Below are positions 1 to 7,525 of a stretch of 64,000 bases of DNA, piece by piece. The stretch is from Planotetraspora phitsanulokensis (lineage in GTDB: Bacteria; Actinomycetota; Actinomycetes; Streptosporangiales; Streptosporangiaceae). Position 1 is the first letter of the stretch, and each line of letters begins with the position of its first letter. The notes below the pieces were generated by a model, which made no database searches, was not told where the DNA came from, and worked only from the letters and a program-made list of their open reading frames with translations. The stretch is taken from NCBI RefSeq assembly GCF_016863295.1, contig NZ_BOOP01000003.1:496001-560000 (forward strand), in the 5' to 3' direction. The translations under genes and the position numbers were made by a program.

Positions 1-542
1 CCTTCGGCCACCGCGATACCGGCGGCATCGACCGCCGCGTCGACGAACTGGCCGTCGATGCCGGCGAAGACGGCCGCAGCCGCTGCGTTGTCCGCCAGGC
101 CGCCGCCCGCCGGACCCTGACACAGCTGCAGGGCCTCGCCGTACCGGTCGAGCGCCTCACCCGTCCGCCCAGCGGCGGTCGCCGCTTTCGCCGCCGTGAC
201 GAACCGGCCGAAGGCGGCCAGGTCGAGCACGTCGGGACCGGCCGTCAGCCGGTAGCCGTTGCCCTGGCGGGCCAGGTACGACCCAGACGACCGCGGCGCC
301 ACGTCGGGTTCCAACATCCGGCGTAGTGCACCGATGTACTTTTGGATGATATTCACCGCGGTCGCCGGCGGGTCCGTCACCCAGATCAGGTCGACGAGCT
401 CGCCCAGTCCGACCGGCCGGCCGTGCTGCGCCAGCAGTAGTGCCAGCAAAGCCCGCTGCTGCCGGGGGCCGGCATCGACCTCGATATCACCCCGCCATAC
501 CCGTAACGGGCCCATGACCTGCAAGCGCAACCGAACCTTCAT
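1..542 (-). CDS. SARP/AfsR-type transcriptional regulator, N-terminal part (runs off the left edge)
   Basis: About 180 residues are visible and the gene continues beyond the window. Residues 1-95 form an OmpR-like winged-helix domain with the SARP signatures GPLRVW near the start, GPRQQRALLALLLAQHG around residue 28, then a VNIIQKYIGALRRML recognition segment and a GNGYRL wing. From about residue 110 the bacterial transcriptional activation (BTAD) helical repeat begins (AFGRFVTAAKAA, then EALQLCQGPA). SARPs activate secondary-metabolite or accessory operons; whether this one carries an ATPase extension cannot be seen. The ATG at 542 matches the usual family start; an in-frame GTG at 620 would add 26 residues. 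The target is unknown because the downstream gene lies outside the window. Confidence 0.88.
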   Translation of the reverse strand, partial: MKVRLRLQVMGPLRVWRGDIEVDAGPRQQRALLALLLAQHGRPVGLGELVDLIWVTDPPATAVNIIQKYIGALRRMLEPDVAPRSSGSYLARQGNGYRLTAGPDVLDLAAFGRFVTAAKAATAAGRTGEALDRYGEALQLCQGPAGGGLADNAAAAAVFAGIDGQFVDAAVDAAGIAVAE

Positions 543-896
543 CAGGCGCCCAGCCGGTGGCAGTGGTAGACCGGGGCGGGCGACAGATTGGCCCACGACG
601 TCCGGTTCGGGTGCGGTCACCGGCACAACTTACAGGCCGTGGCACGCGCCGCCGATGCGCGCACGGCTATCGCGCACTAAACCGAACACTCAGATAGACG
701 ATGTATGCAGATACCCTTGCGAGATCACGTGCGCGGATCTGCCGCGAGTCGTGCGCTCACGCCGAATTGAGGATGTCGCCGGAGTTGGAACGCTGACGGT
801 CGCGGGAGAGTCCCGTACACCACACCGCCGGTGCCACCTCACGAGCTTTCATCCCGGAAACATGGCCGACGTGTGTCTGGTGGACTGACGGCACGG
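543..896. other. Intergenic region upstream of the SARP gene
   Basis: About 350 bases between the SARP start and the stop of the next minus-strand gene. The segment around 680-760 is less GC-rich than its surroundings and could hold the SARP promoter. I see no convincing gene, RNA or repeat; open frames here lack a ribosome-binding site or recognisable content. Confidence 0.4.
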
Positions 897-1310
897 TTAT
901 GACAGGCAGTGCACCCAGACAACAAGCTTGTCGGGCCAGTTCCCGTGGCCCTGAAGGTCCAGGATCGCAAGCTCTACCCGCTGCCCGTAAGAGCCGGGCG
1001 CAAGGCAGGTCGGTGGCGTGCCGCCGAAGTTCGCGCCTTTGCGATCCGTCCATGAATCGCCGGCGACCAGTATGCCCTCGCCTTCCCGGTCGCTGCCGTC
1101 CTCGGTGAAGCCGATCGCGGTGCCGTCTGAGTTCACCGCCGTGATCGTGCCCTGCACCACCCGGGGCACGCCTCGATCCGAGGCCCCAAAGGTGGCGGTG
1201 GCCGCCCCGATCATCAAGCCGAGAGCCAACGCGAGCCCCGAGGTCCAGAGGGGCACCCGAAGCGTGCGGGTGAGTACAGAAGGCATCTGCAGAGAGGACT
1301 TCGTTGACAT
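897..1310 (-). CDS. Small exported or membrane-anchored protein of unknown function
   Basis: 137 aa. A basic N-terminus is followed by one hydrophobic segment at about residues 22-42 (LALALGLMIGAATATFGA), a signal peptide or anchor. The mature part is a small beta-rich domain beginning VVQGTITAVNSDGTAIGF and including EGEGILVAGDSW, which resembles an OB-like fold. Two Cys residues (about 102 and 135) could form a disulphide outside the cell. No family was recognised. It is the only well-behaved frame in this stretch: the long overlapping minus-strand frame from 1413 is Arg/Pro/Gly-rich shadow. It stands alone between the SARP and GNAT genes. Confidence 0.7.
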   Translation of the reverse strand: MSTKSSLQMPSVLTRTLRVPLWTSGLALALGLMIGAATATFGASDRGVPRVVQGTITAVNSDGTAIGFTEDGSDREGEGILVAGDSWTDRKGANFGGTPPTCLAPGSYGQRVELAILDLQGHGNWPDKLVVWVHCLS

Positions 1311-1460
1311 GGCCGGAAAATCTACGACATGCCATGCCTGCGCGGACTGAGCCTTCGCCGATGGCGTTGATCACCAGCTGTGCCGCTGGGCTCAGCTGCC
1401 CGACTCGCGTCACGGACGTGCAATCGCCCTCATTTGCCGATGAGCGGATGCTTCTCTACA

Positions 1461-2024
1461 TCATGAACCGAAGCTTGGCGGCCGATCGTTGAGGATCCGC
1501 TGGAACAGATAGGAGTCCTGCCATCTACCGTTGATGTGCAGGTACTTGGGCGCCGTCCCCCACTGTTCGAATCCGTTCTTAACCAGCACGCGCTGCGAGG
1601 CGACGTTCGACGGGCTCGTACTTGCTTGGATCCGGTGCAGACCGAGTTCCTGGTCAGCAATCTGGCAAAGCGCTGCAACAGCCGCGCTTGCCAGGCCATG
1701 TCCGACCTCGGCGGGTTCCACCCAGTACCCCAGATTTGCACTACAAGAAGGACCGAGCACGATCGCGTTGAGCGTTGCACACCCCAACACACGACCGTCT
1801 CGCAGCATCGCACAGGCCAGTAGCCTGCCCTCCTTCATTTGCTGCACCATCTCGTCGAGCCGACTCTGCTGGCCGGCAAGCGTCCAGAACGAGTCAGGTC
1901 GCACCGGGTCGAAGGGACGCAGATGCTCACGACTGCGGATGTACGCGTCGAGCAGTGCAGGCGCGTCGCCGACGTCCAGTGGACGCAGTAGGACGCCTCC
2001 CGGAAGCGAGGCGGAACCGGTCAT
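1461..2024 (-). CDS. GNAT family N-acetyltransferase, RimJ/RimL type
   Basis: 187 aa, normal for the family. It opens with the RimJ/L-like pattern GGVLLRPLDVGDAPALLDAYIRS (residues 9-31), continues to the central strand LGYWVEPAEVGHGLASAA around residue 105 (acetyl-CoA pyrophosphate loop, variant of Q/R-x-x-G-x-G/A), and ends with the family-typical NVASQRVLVKNGFEQWG and YLHINGRWQDSYLFQR. Members acetylate protein N-termini or small amines in the cytoplasm; the substrate cannot be read from sequence. It is monocistronic: a strong hairpin at 2169-2190 separates it from the next minus-strand gene. Confidence 0.9.
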   Translation of the reverse strand: MTGSASLPGGVLLRPLDVGDAPALLDAYIRSREHLRPFDPVRPDSFWTLAGQQSRLDEMVQQMKEGRLLACAMLRDGRVLGCATLNAIVLGPSCSANLGYWVEPAEVGHGLASAAVAALCQIADQELGLHRIQASTSPSNVASQRVLVKNGFEQWGTAPKYLHINGRWQDSYLFQRILNDRPPSFGS

Positions 2025-2168
2025 CGTGAGAGCGTAGCGGCGGCCACACTAACGGCAGCGGAGGACCCCCTGCCGACCGTGGCCGCCGTCCTCTTCTGCC
2101 GCTGACGTGCCGCTGATCGGACGGGAGCACGCACACAGGTGCTCGACTCTGCCGAGATGAGTGCGATG

Positions 2169-2190
2169 TGGCCGCCCCGTGGGGCGGCCA
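2169..2190 (-). terminator. Hairpin terminator after the NmrA-like gene
   Basis: A perfect 10-bp GC-rich inverted repeat (TGGCCGCCCC / GGGGCGGCCA) with a 2-base gap lies about 23 bp past the stop of the minus-strand gene at 2213. There is no T-tract, which is common for actinomycete terminators. Confidence 0.6.
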
Positions 2191-2212
2191 CCACATCGAG
2201 AAGGAGGAGAGT

Positions 2213-3076
2213 TCACGGCTGGGTGGTGAGTTCCTCCAACATCGAACGGACCGGCGTGGGTGTGCGGCGGAGGAGATTCTCGAGCTCCGGTCCGGTGGTG
2301 GCGAACTCCCCACGGCGTGCTGCGTGGAACATGCCGAGCAGCATGTTCGCCTGATCCGCGGGTACACCGTGGCCGATCATGGTGGCCGTCCACTCGGCGT
2401 CGTCGGCGACGACGCGGCGGATGGTGCGTCCGGTGAGTTCGGTGACGATGCCGGCGATGGCTGCGAGGTCGAGCGCGTGCGGTGCGGTCAGCGGCGGGGT
2501 CGGACCATCGAACCGGCCCTCGTCGGCGAGGATGATCGCTGCCGCTTCGGCGAGGTCGGCGTGCGTGGTCCAGGATACGGGCCCGTCGGCCGGTGCGACG
2601 AGTTCGCCGGTTTCGAGCGCCCGGCCGAGTAGGTGCCGGACGGTGCTGGTGTAGAACCCGTTCCGCAGCGCCGTGAACGGTGTGCCCGTCTTCGACAGGT
2701 AGCGCTCGGTGGCGGCGTGGTCGGGCATCGGCGCGAAGACCGAGTCCTCGGCGGCGCCCTGGTGGCTGGTGTAGAGGATGCGCTTGGCACCGGCATCGCG
2801 AGCGGCGTCGATCGCTGCGACGTGCTGGGCAACCGCTGCCTCGCCCGTCTGGTCGGTCGAGACGATGAGCACCTGTGTTGCGCCCTCGAACGCATCGGCG
2901 AGGGATTCGGGCTCGGTGAAGTCGCCGCGTCGCACGCGCACCCCGCGTGCGGCCAGTTCGCCGGCGCGGTAGGTGTCGCGGACGCTCACGCCGACCCGGT
3001 CTGCCGAGACCCGATCGAGCAGCCGATCAACGATCTGGGAGCCGAGCCGGCCGGTACCGCCGGTAATGATGATCAT
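2213..3076 (-). CDS. NmrA-like NAD(P)-binding oxidoreductase (atypical SDR, QorB-type)
   Basis: 287 aa. The N-terminus MIIITGGTGRLGSQIVDRLL carries the Rossmann TGGTGxLG nucleotide-binding loop. The rest follows the NmrA/SDR5a layout (GVRVRRGDFTEPESLADAF, VLIVSTD, RILYTSHQGA, FTALRNGFY). The family includes quinone or redox-sensing NAD(P)H-dependent proteins without the classical Tyr-x-x-x-Lys of short-chain dehydrogenases. It is divergent from a TetR gene across an 88-bp gap containing a long inverted repeat, so the TetR protein most likely represses it. The physiological substrate is unknown. Confidence 0.88.
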   Translation of the reverse strand: MIIITGGTGRLGSQIVDRLLDRVSADRVGVSVRDTYRAGELAARGVRVRRGDFTEPESLADAFEGATQVLIVSTDQTGEAAVAQHVAAIDAARDAGAKRILYTSHQGAAEDSVFAPMPDHAATERYLSKTGTPFTALRNGFYTSTVRHLLGRALETGELVAPADGPVSWTTHADLAEAAAIILADEGRFDGPTPPLTAPHALDLAAIAGIVTELTGRTIRRVVADDAEWTATMIGHGVPADQANMLLGMFHAARRGEFATTGPELENLLRRTPTPVRSMLEELTTQP

Positions 3077-3090
3077 GATCCGTCCTCTCC

Positions 3091-3130
3091 TGCTAACACT
3101 GGAACGATTTGAATGCTACCAGCGTTAGCA
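3091..3130. promoter_or_regulatory. Candidate TetR operator in the divergent promoter
   Basis: The arms TGCTAACACTGG (3091-3102) and CCAGCGTTAGCA (3119-3130) are inverted copies matching at 11 of 12 positions, separated by 16 bp. They lie between the divergent NmrA-like and TetR starts, where an autoregulatory TetR site is expected. A weaker dyad (GATAGC / GCGTTATC) lies at about 3136-3155. Confidence 0.6.
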
Positions 3131-3164
3131 ACAGGGATAGCAAAATTGCGTTATCGTTGGAAAC

Positions 3165-3905
3165 ATGGCAGAGGTGAGGCCGGATAGCGCCAGCAGGCAA
3201 AAGACGCGAGCGAACATCGTGGAGTGCGCGGCGCAGCTCCTGCGGGAGCAGGGCGCAAGCGCGGTCACCACCCGTGCGGTCGCGCAGGCGGTCGGCATGC
3301 AGGCGCCGACCATCTATCGGTTCTTCGAGGACAAGGACGCGCTGCTCGACGCCGTTGCCGAACATGTCTTCGCCACCTACGTCTCCGGCAAGACCCTCGT
3401 CGAGGACAGCGGCGACCCGGTTGCAGACCTGCGGGCGGGGTGGGACACGCATATTGGCTTCGGTCTCGCCAACGCAGCGCTGTTCGGTCTCCTCACCGAC
3501 CCCAGCCGTGGGGTTCGTTCACCGGCGGCGGCCGCCGGCTTGGAGGTTCTGCGCGCCCGGGTGCACCGCGTCGCGGCAATCGGCCGGCTTCGGGTCCCAG
3601 AAAGACGTGCCGTCGAACTCATCCACGCCGCCGGCACCGGCGCCGTGCTCACCTTGCTCTCCACCCCGCCGGAACACCGGGACCGCGACCTTGCCGACGC
3701 GATGTACGAGGCGGTGATGCGATCGATCCTCACCGACGTGCCGACGCTTCCCGCGGACAGCACGACCGCAGTCGCTGTCGCATTCCGGGCCGTCGCACCG
3801 AAGCTGACAATGCTCACCGGCGCCGAGCGCGCCCTGCTGTCGGAGTGGCTGGATCGAAGCGGCGACGGCCCAACCACCCCCGGTGCCTCAGCTGGCCCAG
3901 ACTGA
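3165..3905 (+). CDS. TetR family transcriptional repressor
   Basis: 246 aa. The N-terminal helix-turn-helix spans about residues 14-62 (RQKTRANIVECAAQLL, then VTTRAVAQAVGMQAPTIYRF), the best-conserved TetR segment. The C-terminal ligand-binding domain is helical and divergent. The start used is ATG 3165 with only a weak Shine-Dalgarno, so the transcript may be nearly leaderless. Divergence from the NmrA-like oxidoreductase and the dyad between them suggest it senses a small, possibly redox-active or quinone-like ligand and represses both genes (inference). The last 20 residues are a low-complexity tail. Confidence 0.92.
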   Translation: MAEVRPDSASRQKTRANIVECAAQLLREQGASAVTTRAVAQAVGMQAPTIYRFFEDKDALLDAVAEHVFATYVSGKTLVEDSGDPVADLRAGWDTHIGFGLANAALFGLLTDPSRGVRSPAAAAGLEVLRARVHRVAAIGRLRVPERRAVELIHAAGTGAVLTLLSTPPEHRDRDLADAMYEAVMRSILTDVPTLPADSTTAVAVAFRAVAPKLTMLTGAERALLSEWLDRSGDGPTTPGASAGPD

Positions 3906-4589
3906 GACTGCGATCAGGTGCCGTCCAAGGTTGACCGCATCCGCGAGCGATTGTTCCGTTCCCGGCGGTTCTGTCGCCCGTCATCGTGGCGGCATCGACG
4001 GCGTGTCGGGTTGAGCGGATGCGCGTCCGGACGTCGATCCGACGCTCAGCCCCACGTCGCCACCAGGTCGGTGGCACAGGTTCGCTCGTGCTCCCTAGCA
4101 ACGATGAGGGGCATTTCGCTCAACTTGGTCTGGCAGCGCGACCAGGCCGGCAACCTGTGGTCCGTCAGGAACACGACCACGAGGCGGACTTTCTACAGCA
4201 CCCGCGTGGAACCGGCAGCCGGTACGGATGGATCGCTTCCGCACATCCGGCTACAGGCTCTACTGTCCGCCGCCGCTACCACGCTGAAGACCAGCGCGGT
4301 CTGATCAACGCGCCGGGTGCGGGCGGGCGCCGAGGCGCGACGCACACTCATCTGCCGCAGAGGGTACGGGCTGATCGAGATCCCTTGAACGCATCACCGG
4401 TCGGGACAGAACGACAGGGCTCGAGGAACCCGGTCGCCCATCTGCATCCGGTCGACGAAACTGTGCCGATGCATCACGCCGACCTCGAAATGCCGACTCT
4501 CCATCGGGACGGGTCTGTGGCCGGCGATGAGTTTGGGATGCTGCGCCGGTCTACCTACCGATACCGCCTGACTCGAAGGGATCACCGCG
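3906..4589. other. Non-coding or decayed stretch
   Basis: About 680 bases between the TetR stop and the reductase gene. Several open frames exist on both strands (for example 3918-4304 and 3986-4717 on plus), but none has a convincing ribosome-binding site, codon bias or recognisable family. It may be an old gene remnant. The last 20 bases carry the leader of the next gene. Confidence 0.4.
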
Positions 4590-5204
4590 ATGGCAAAGGT
4601 CATCTCCACGCTGTTCATCTCGGCCGACGGCGTGGCCGACATCAACCCCGATTGGCACTTCCCCTATTTCGACGAGAACATGGGCCGCGCCGTCGGCGAG
4701 GATTACGACACCGCTGATGTGCTGCTCATCGGCAGGGAGACCTACGACAGCTTCGCCGGAGCCTGGCCCGACCGCGAGGCGGCGGGTGGGGACGACGCAC
4801 CGTTCGCCAAGCAACTCGGGGACGTGCGCAAGGTGGTCGTCTCGCGCCAGCCGCTGGAGTTCTCCTGGCGCAACTCCGAGCTGATCAAAGGCGATCTCCT
4901 CGATGCCGTCACCTCGCTCAAGGCCGATGCCGGCATCAGAGGCATCCTCATCCCCGGCTCGATCTCCGTGGTGCAGCAGTTGCTCGCTGCGGGGCTGGTC
5001 GATGAGCTGCGCCTGCTGGTGCACCCGGTGGCGGCGCGTAAGGGCCGCAGGCTGTTCGACGACGGCGAAGCGCCGTACCACCTGAGAATGACGGCGACGG
5101 AGGCGTTTCCGACGGGCGTGATCCGCGTGATCTACTCGCCGACCGAGGCACCCACTAAAGTCGGCTACGACGAGGTCAAGGACCAGGTGCCCGGCGGGAA
5201 GTAG
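4590..5204 (+). CDS. Dihydrofolate reductase-like protein (RibD C-terminal domain family)
   Basis: 204 aa. The pattern MAKVISTLFISADGVAD at the start, LLIGRETYDSFAGAWP (residues 46-61), VVVSRQPLEF (about 86), GILIPGSISVVQQLLAAGLVDEL (about 114-136) and HPVAARKGRRLFDD (about 142) is the standard run of the RibD_C/DHFR-like reductase domain, an NADPH-binding fold. Stand-alone members of this size are common in actinobacteria; their substrates are mostly unknown and they lack the deaminase half of true RibD. The start at 4590 follows an AAGGGA-like ribosome-binding site. No partner is evident. Confidence 0.9.
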   Translation: MAKVISTLFISADGVADINPDWHFPYFDENMGRAVGEDYDTADVLLIGRETYDSFAGAWPDREAAGGDDAPFAKQLGDVRKVVVSRQPLEFSWRNSELIKGDLLDAVTSLKADAGIRGILIPGSISVVQQLLAAGLVDELRLLVHPVAARKGRRLFDDGEAPYHLRMTATEAFPTGVIRVIYSPTEAPTKVGYDEVKDQVPGGK

Positions 5205-5384
5205 TGGCCTTCTCGGGAGGATCGCCGTAATGGCGCCACATCCGGTGATCGGCGATGTGATCGTCCGATGGCGCCCCACCTGGGCAGGGTGAGCCGAGAG
5301 ACCAGGTAGGCGGATGCCGGACTACTGGGTTCACTCTCAGTAGCCGCGAGTCGCACCACCCGGCCCCACTCCGGATTGATCATG

Positions 5385-5640
5385 TCAACCATCAACCGCG
5401 GTGCTTGGCCCAGAACGGCAGGCCGTGGGTTCGGCCATGCGGATGAACATCTCGGCGTTGGAGGCGCGCGGCGGGCTGGTGCGCGTAGCCGTCGCGCTCA
5501 AGCCGCTCCCAGATCTGCCCGGCTTCGAAGCCGTGGGTGAACTCGGGGTCGTCGCTGTCGAACGCGAGGCGCAGCCGGTGTTCGATGTCGCCGCCGCGTC
5601 CCCGGACCTGGGACCGAGCCTGCGGCGGACGCTCTTCACA
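5385..5640 (-). pseudogene. Frameshifted remnant of a small conserved actinobacterial protein
   Basis: On the minus strand one frame reads RLRLAFDSDDPEFTHGFEAG followed by QIWERLERDGYA (about 5580 to 5485), then collapses. The adjacent frame continues as ASNAEMFIRMAEPTACRS before stopping at 5385. Together the halves match a small family I know from actinobacteria with the consensus LAFDSDDPEF...GFE.GR.W..L followed by NAEM.LR.AE. No in-frame start codon opens the first half, so the gene is broken by at least one frameshift near 5480. The alternative is a sequencing indel. Confidence 0.55.
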
Positions 5641-5660
5641 CCGATCCTGTGCTGATTTCC

Positions 5661-5674
5661 GTGATCCGGGTCAC
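5661..5674. promoter_or_regulatory. Crp-like palindrome upstream of the sigma-factor operon
   Basis: GTGATCCGGGTCAC fits the actinomycete Crp pattern GTG-N6-GNCAC and, with the next base, a TGTGA-N6-TCACA-like dyad. It lies about 30 bp before the hairpin leader. Short sites like this occur by chance in GC-rich DNA. Confidence 0.35.
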
Positions 5675-5702
5675 AGCCGGGAGTGATGTGGCGGTTGCGT
5701 GC

Positions 5703-5733
5703 CTCCTTCCGTCGTGAGGAACGGCGGAAGGAG
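5703..5733 (+). promoter_or_regulatory. Shine-Dalgarno-sequestering hairpin
   Basis: Bases 5703-5715 (CTCCTTCCGTCGT) pair along their full length with 5721-5733 (ACGGCGGAAGGAG), counting one G-U pair, leaving a 5-base loop (GAGGA). The right arm contains the entire ribosome-binding site GGAAGGAG of the ORF starting at 5740. Such an arrangement keeps the ribosome off until the stem opens. There is no following T-tract, so it is not a typical terminator. Confidence 0.7.
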
Positions 5734-5739
5734 CGCGAA

Positions 5740-5859
5740 ATGCGGGTACACGTAGGCGGACGGTGGGACGCGGCCACCCGGCGAATCGTGGGCGGCCCGT
5801 CACGCGGCACGACGCGGCGTACGGTGATCTCGTTCCTGCGACAGCGCGTACGAAGGTGA
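5740..5859 (+). CDS. 39-aa arginine-rich leader ORF coupled to the sigma-factor gene
   Basis: Starts MRVHVGGRWDAA and ends FLRQRVRR, with 11 Arg in 39 residues, no Cys and no signal peptide. It has one of the strongest ribosome-binding sites in the window (GGAAGGAG, 6 bases before ATG), which is fully inside the hairpin at 5703-5733. Its stop at 5857-5859 is two bases before the sigma-factor ATG at 5862, the geometry of translational coupling. It may be a regulatory leader peptide whose translation sets sigma-factor output, or a small functional protein. No family is recognised. Confidence 0.55.
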   Translation: MRVHVGGRWDAATRRIVGGPSRGTTRRTVISFLRQRVRR

Positions 5860-5861
5860 GC

Positions 5862-6413
5862 ATGCTCGACGATCAGCGGGCGGAACCGGCCGCCGCCGGT
5901 CCTGTCCGCGTGCCCGATGCCACGATACGAAGCGCCCAGCGTGGCGACCTGATCGCCTTGCATGATCTGCTTGAGGCGATCACTCCCTACGTGCGCCGGC
6001 TGTGCTGGCCCATCGCGTTGCAGGACGCGCCCGACGCCACCCAGGAGACCCTGATCGTGGTGCTGCGCAAACTGGGGACACTGCGGGAGCCCGCCGCGCT
6101 CTTCGGCTGGGTGCGCGTGATCGCTGTCCGGGAGGCCGTACGGGTGGCCCGGCAGTCATCCCGGACGACTCCGGCCGAGCTGATCGAACTTCCCGCACCC
6201 GATGATCCGGCGTTGACCGCCGACATCAGTGACGTGTTGGACCGACTGTCGCCCGAGCACCGCGCGGTGTTGACGCTCCGCGACCTGGAGGGGCTGGACG
6301 AGCAGGCCGCGGGGGAGATGCTCGGCGTCCCGGCGGGTACCGTACGGTCCCGGCTGTTCCGGGCCCGCGAGAGTTTCCGGCGAGCGTGGCGGACAGAGGG
6401 GGGTGACCGATGA
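5862..6413 (+). CDS. RNA polymerase sigma factor, sigma-70 ECF type
   Basis: 183 aa, typical ECF length. Region 2 lies at about residues 20-95 (PYVRRLCWPI, DAPDATQETLIVVLRKLG, LFGWVRVIAVREAVR) and region 4 at about 125-175 (LDRLSPEHRAVLTLRDLEGL, GVPAGTVRSRLFRARE). The open frame extends upstream to 5763, but ATG 5862 has AAGG five bases before it and follows the leader ORF stop by two bases. Its stop overlaps the next gene (ATGA at 6410), so sigma factor and SRPBCC protein are co-translated. No anti-sigma factor with a zinc-finger signature is adjacent; regulation may act through the hairpin leader (inference). Confidence 0.9.
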   Translation: MLDDQRAEPAAAGPVRVPDATIRSAQRGDLIALHDLLEAITPYVRRLCWPIALQDAPDATQETLIVVLRKLGTLREPAALFGWVRVIAVREAVRVARQSSRTTPAELIELPAPDDPALTADISDVLDRLSPEHRAVLTLRDLEGLDEQAAGEMLGVPAGTVRSRLFRARESFRRAWRTEGGDR

Positions 6414-6898
6414 CCTGGCCCATCGGTGAAATCGACGACGTTCGGCGGCTGCGCGTGCTGGCGGCGGCGATCCCCGGCGCCATGTACGTCGAGACCGACC
6501 TGCCGGCTCCCTTCGACGAAGTGTGGCAGGTGCTGGGCGACCTGGAACAAGCGCTCCCCGGCCTGGTGCCCGATGTCCGATCGGTTCACGTCACCCAGCA
6601 CCACGGCGAACGGTTCCGGGCGATGGTTCGAGGCCGGTCCGGACTCCGCGCGCCGTTCGACGGCATCCTGCGGCCCGGCTGGTGCCTCATGCAGAGCCGC
6701 TTCGTGTCGTTCGGGATCGCCGTCGTGCCTGCAGGAGACGGCACCCGGCTCGGCTACATGGCAGGCTTCCGGCTGCCGGGCATGCGGATCCTCGGGCCGC
6801 TGCTGGTCCCGGCCAACCGGCTGCTCGGCCGAGTCGTCGTCCGCCGTTTCGTCACGCGGTTCGCGCGCCATGTCGACACCGGAGGCCCGCCGATGTGA
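6410..6898 (+). CDS. SRPBCC (START-like) family protein
   Basis: 162 aa. MYVETDLPAPFDEVWQVLGD (residues 25-44) is the usual opening strand and first helix of the SRPBCC hydrophobic-pocket fold, followed by beta-rich sequence (RFRAMVRGRSGL, LGYMAGFRLPGM) and a long C-terminal helix (LVPANRLLGRVVVRRFVTRF). The family binds or transforms hydrophobic ligands. ATG 6410 overlaps the sigma-factor stop by 4 bp, so the two are an operon. In this position it could act as a ligand sensor or accessory of the sigma factor; that is inference. The ligand is unknown. Confidence 0.8.
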   Translation: MTWPIGEIDDVRRLRVLAAAIPGAMYVETDLPAPFDEVWQVLGDLEQALPGLVPDVRSVHVTQHHGERFRAMVRGRSGLRAPFDGILRPGWCLMQSRFVSFGIAVVPAGDGTRLGYMAGFRLPGMRILGPLLVPANRLLGRVVVRRFVTRFARHVDTGGPPM

Positions 6899-6908
6899 GC
6901 CACATCAC
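6894..6908. promoter_or_regulatory. Second Crp-like dyad, at the SRPBCC stop
   Basis: TGTGAGCCACATCAC resembles the TGTGA-N6-TCACA pattern and sits 36 bp before the start of the following DUF3995 gene. It partly overlaps the coding end, which lowers the weight of the match. Confidence 0.3.
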
Positions 6909-6943
6909 GGGAGCGTTCCGGCGAGTGGATCCCTCTCCCAGAT

Positions 6944-7372
6944 ATGAGGATTCACGAACTGGCGGCCATCGTGGTGGCCGCGATCCTGGGCGCCGACGCC
7001 CTCGTGCACGTCTACTGGATGACCGGCCGCACCTGGCCGGCCCCCGACACACGCACGCTGTCCCAGATGGTGCTCAACTTCGAGGTGCCGTTCACCCCCC
7101 GCGTGCTGGCGCCGATCGTTCTCATCCTGGTCGCCGGCGCGACCGCGGTCCTCGCCAGGGCCGGCCAGTTGGGTGGCTGGTTACCCGGCTGGATCGCAAC
7201 TGCAGGGTCGGCCGCCGTCGCCGTCGGGGCGCTCCTGCGCGGCGGAGCCGGCATCGTCTGGGCACTGGGCATCGGCGCCGATCGGAATTCGGCGTTCTAC
7301 CGGCTCAACCTCACCGCGTACACCCCGATGTGCTTGATCTTGTGCGGCGCGGCCACCATCGTGACCGTCTGA
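6944..7372 (+). CDS. DUF3995 family integral membrane protein
   Basis: 142 aa with four predicted membrane segments (about residues 5-25, 55-75, 83-105 and 122-141). The motif ADALVHVYWMTGRTW around residues 18-32 is the signature of the DUF3995 family of small four-helix proteins, which have no assigned function. The gap from the SRPBCC gene is 45 bp, so it may be transcribed with the sigma-factor operon or from its own promoter near the dyad at 6894. No clear Shine-Dalgarno is seen. Confidence 0.75.
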   Translation: MRIHELAAIVVAAILGADALVHVYWMTGRTWPAPDTRTLSQMVLNFEVPFTPRVLAPIVLILVAGATAVLARAGQLGGWLPGWIATAGSAAVAVGALLRGGAGIVWALGIGADRNSAFYRLNLTAYTPMCLILCGAATIVTV

Positions 7373-7525
7373 TCCGCGTCCGAAGATGGATTCACGGCTG
7401 TGCGCAGCGTAGGGCGGCACGGTTCGACGAGCGCGCTGACGGAGTCATCAAGGCCGTCCTGCGGCTATGCCAGGGGGCAGATCGGCCCGCGCGGGCACGC
7501 GCTGCCGTGCGCATGCGTCGTCCTC

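Noticed and set aside
757-1413. Minus-strand frame of 218 codons overlapping the small exported protein
   Set aside because: Arg/Gly/His-rich composition typical of a shifted frame; the 137-aa frame has a membrane segment and a domain-like body.
3986-4717. Plus-strand frame across the gap before the reductase gene
   Set aside because: It overlaps the true reductase start in another frame and shows no family, no ribosome-binding site and poor codon bias.
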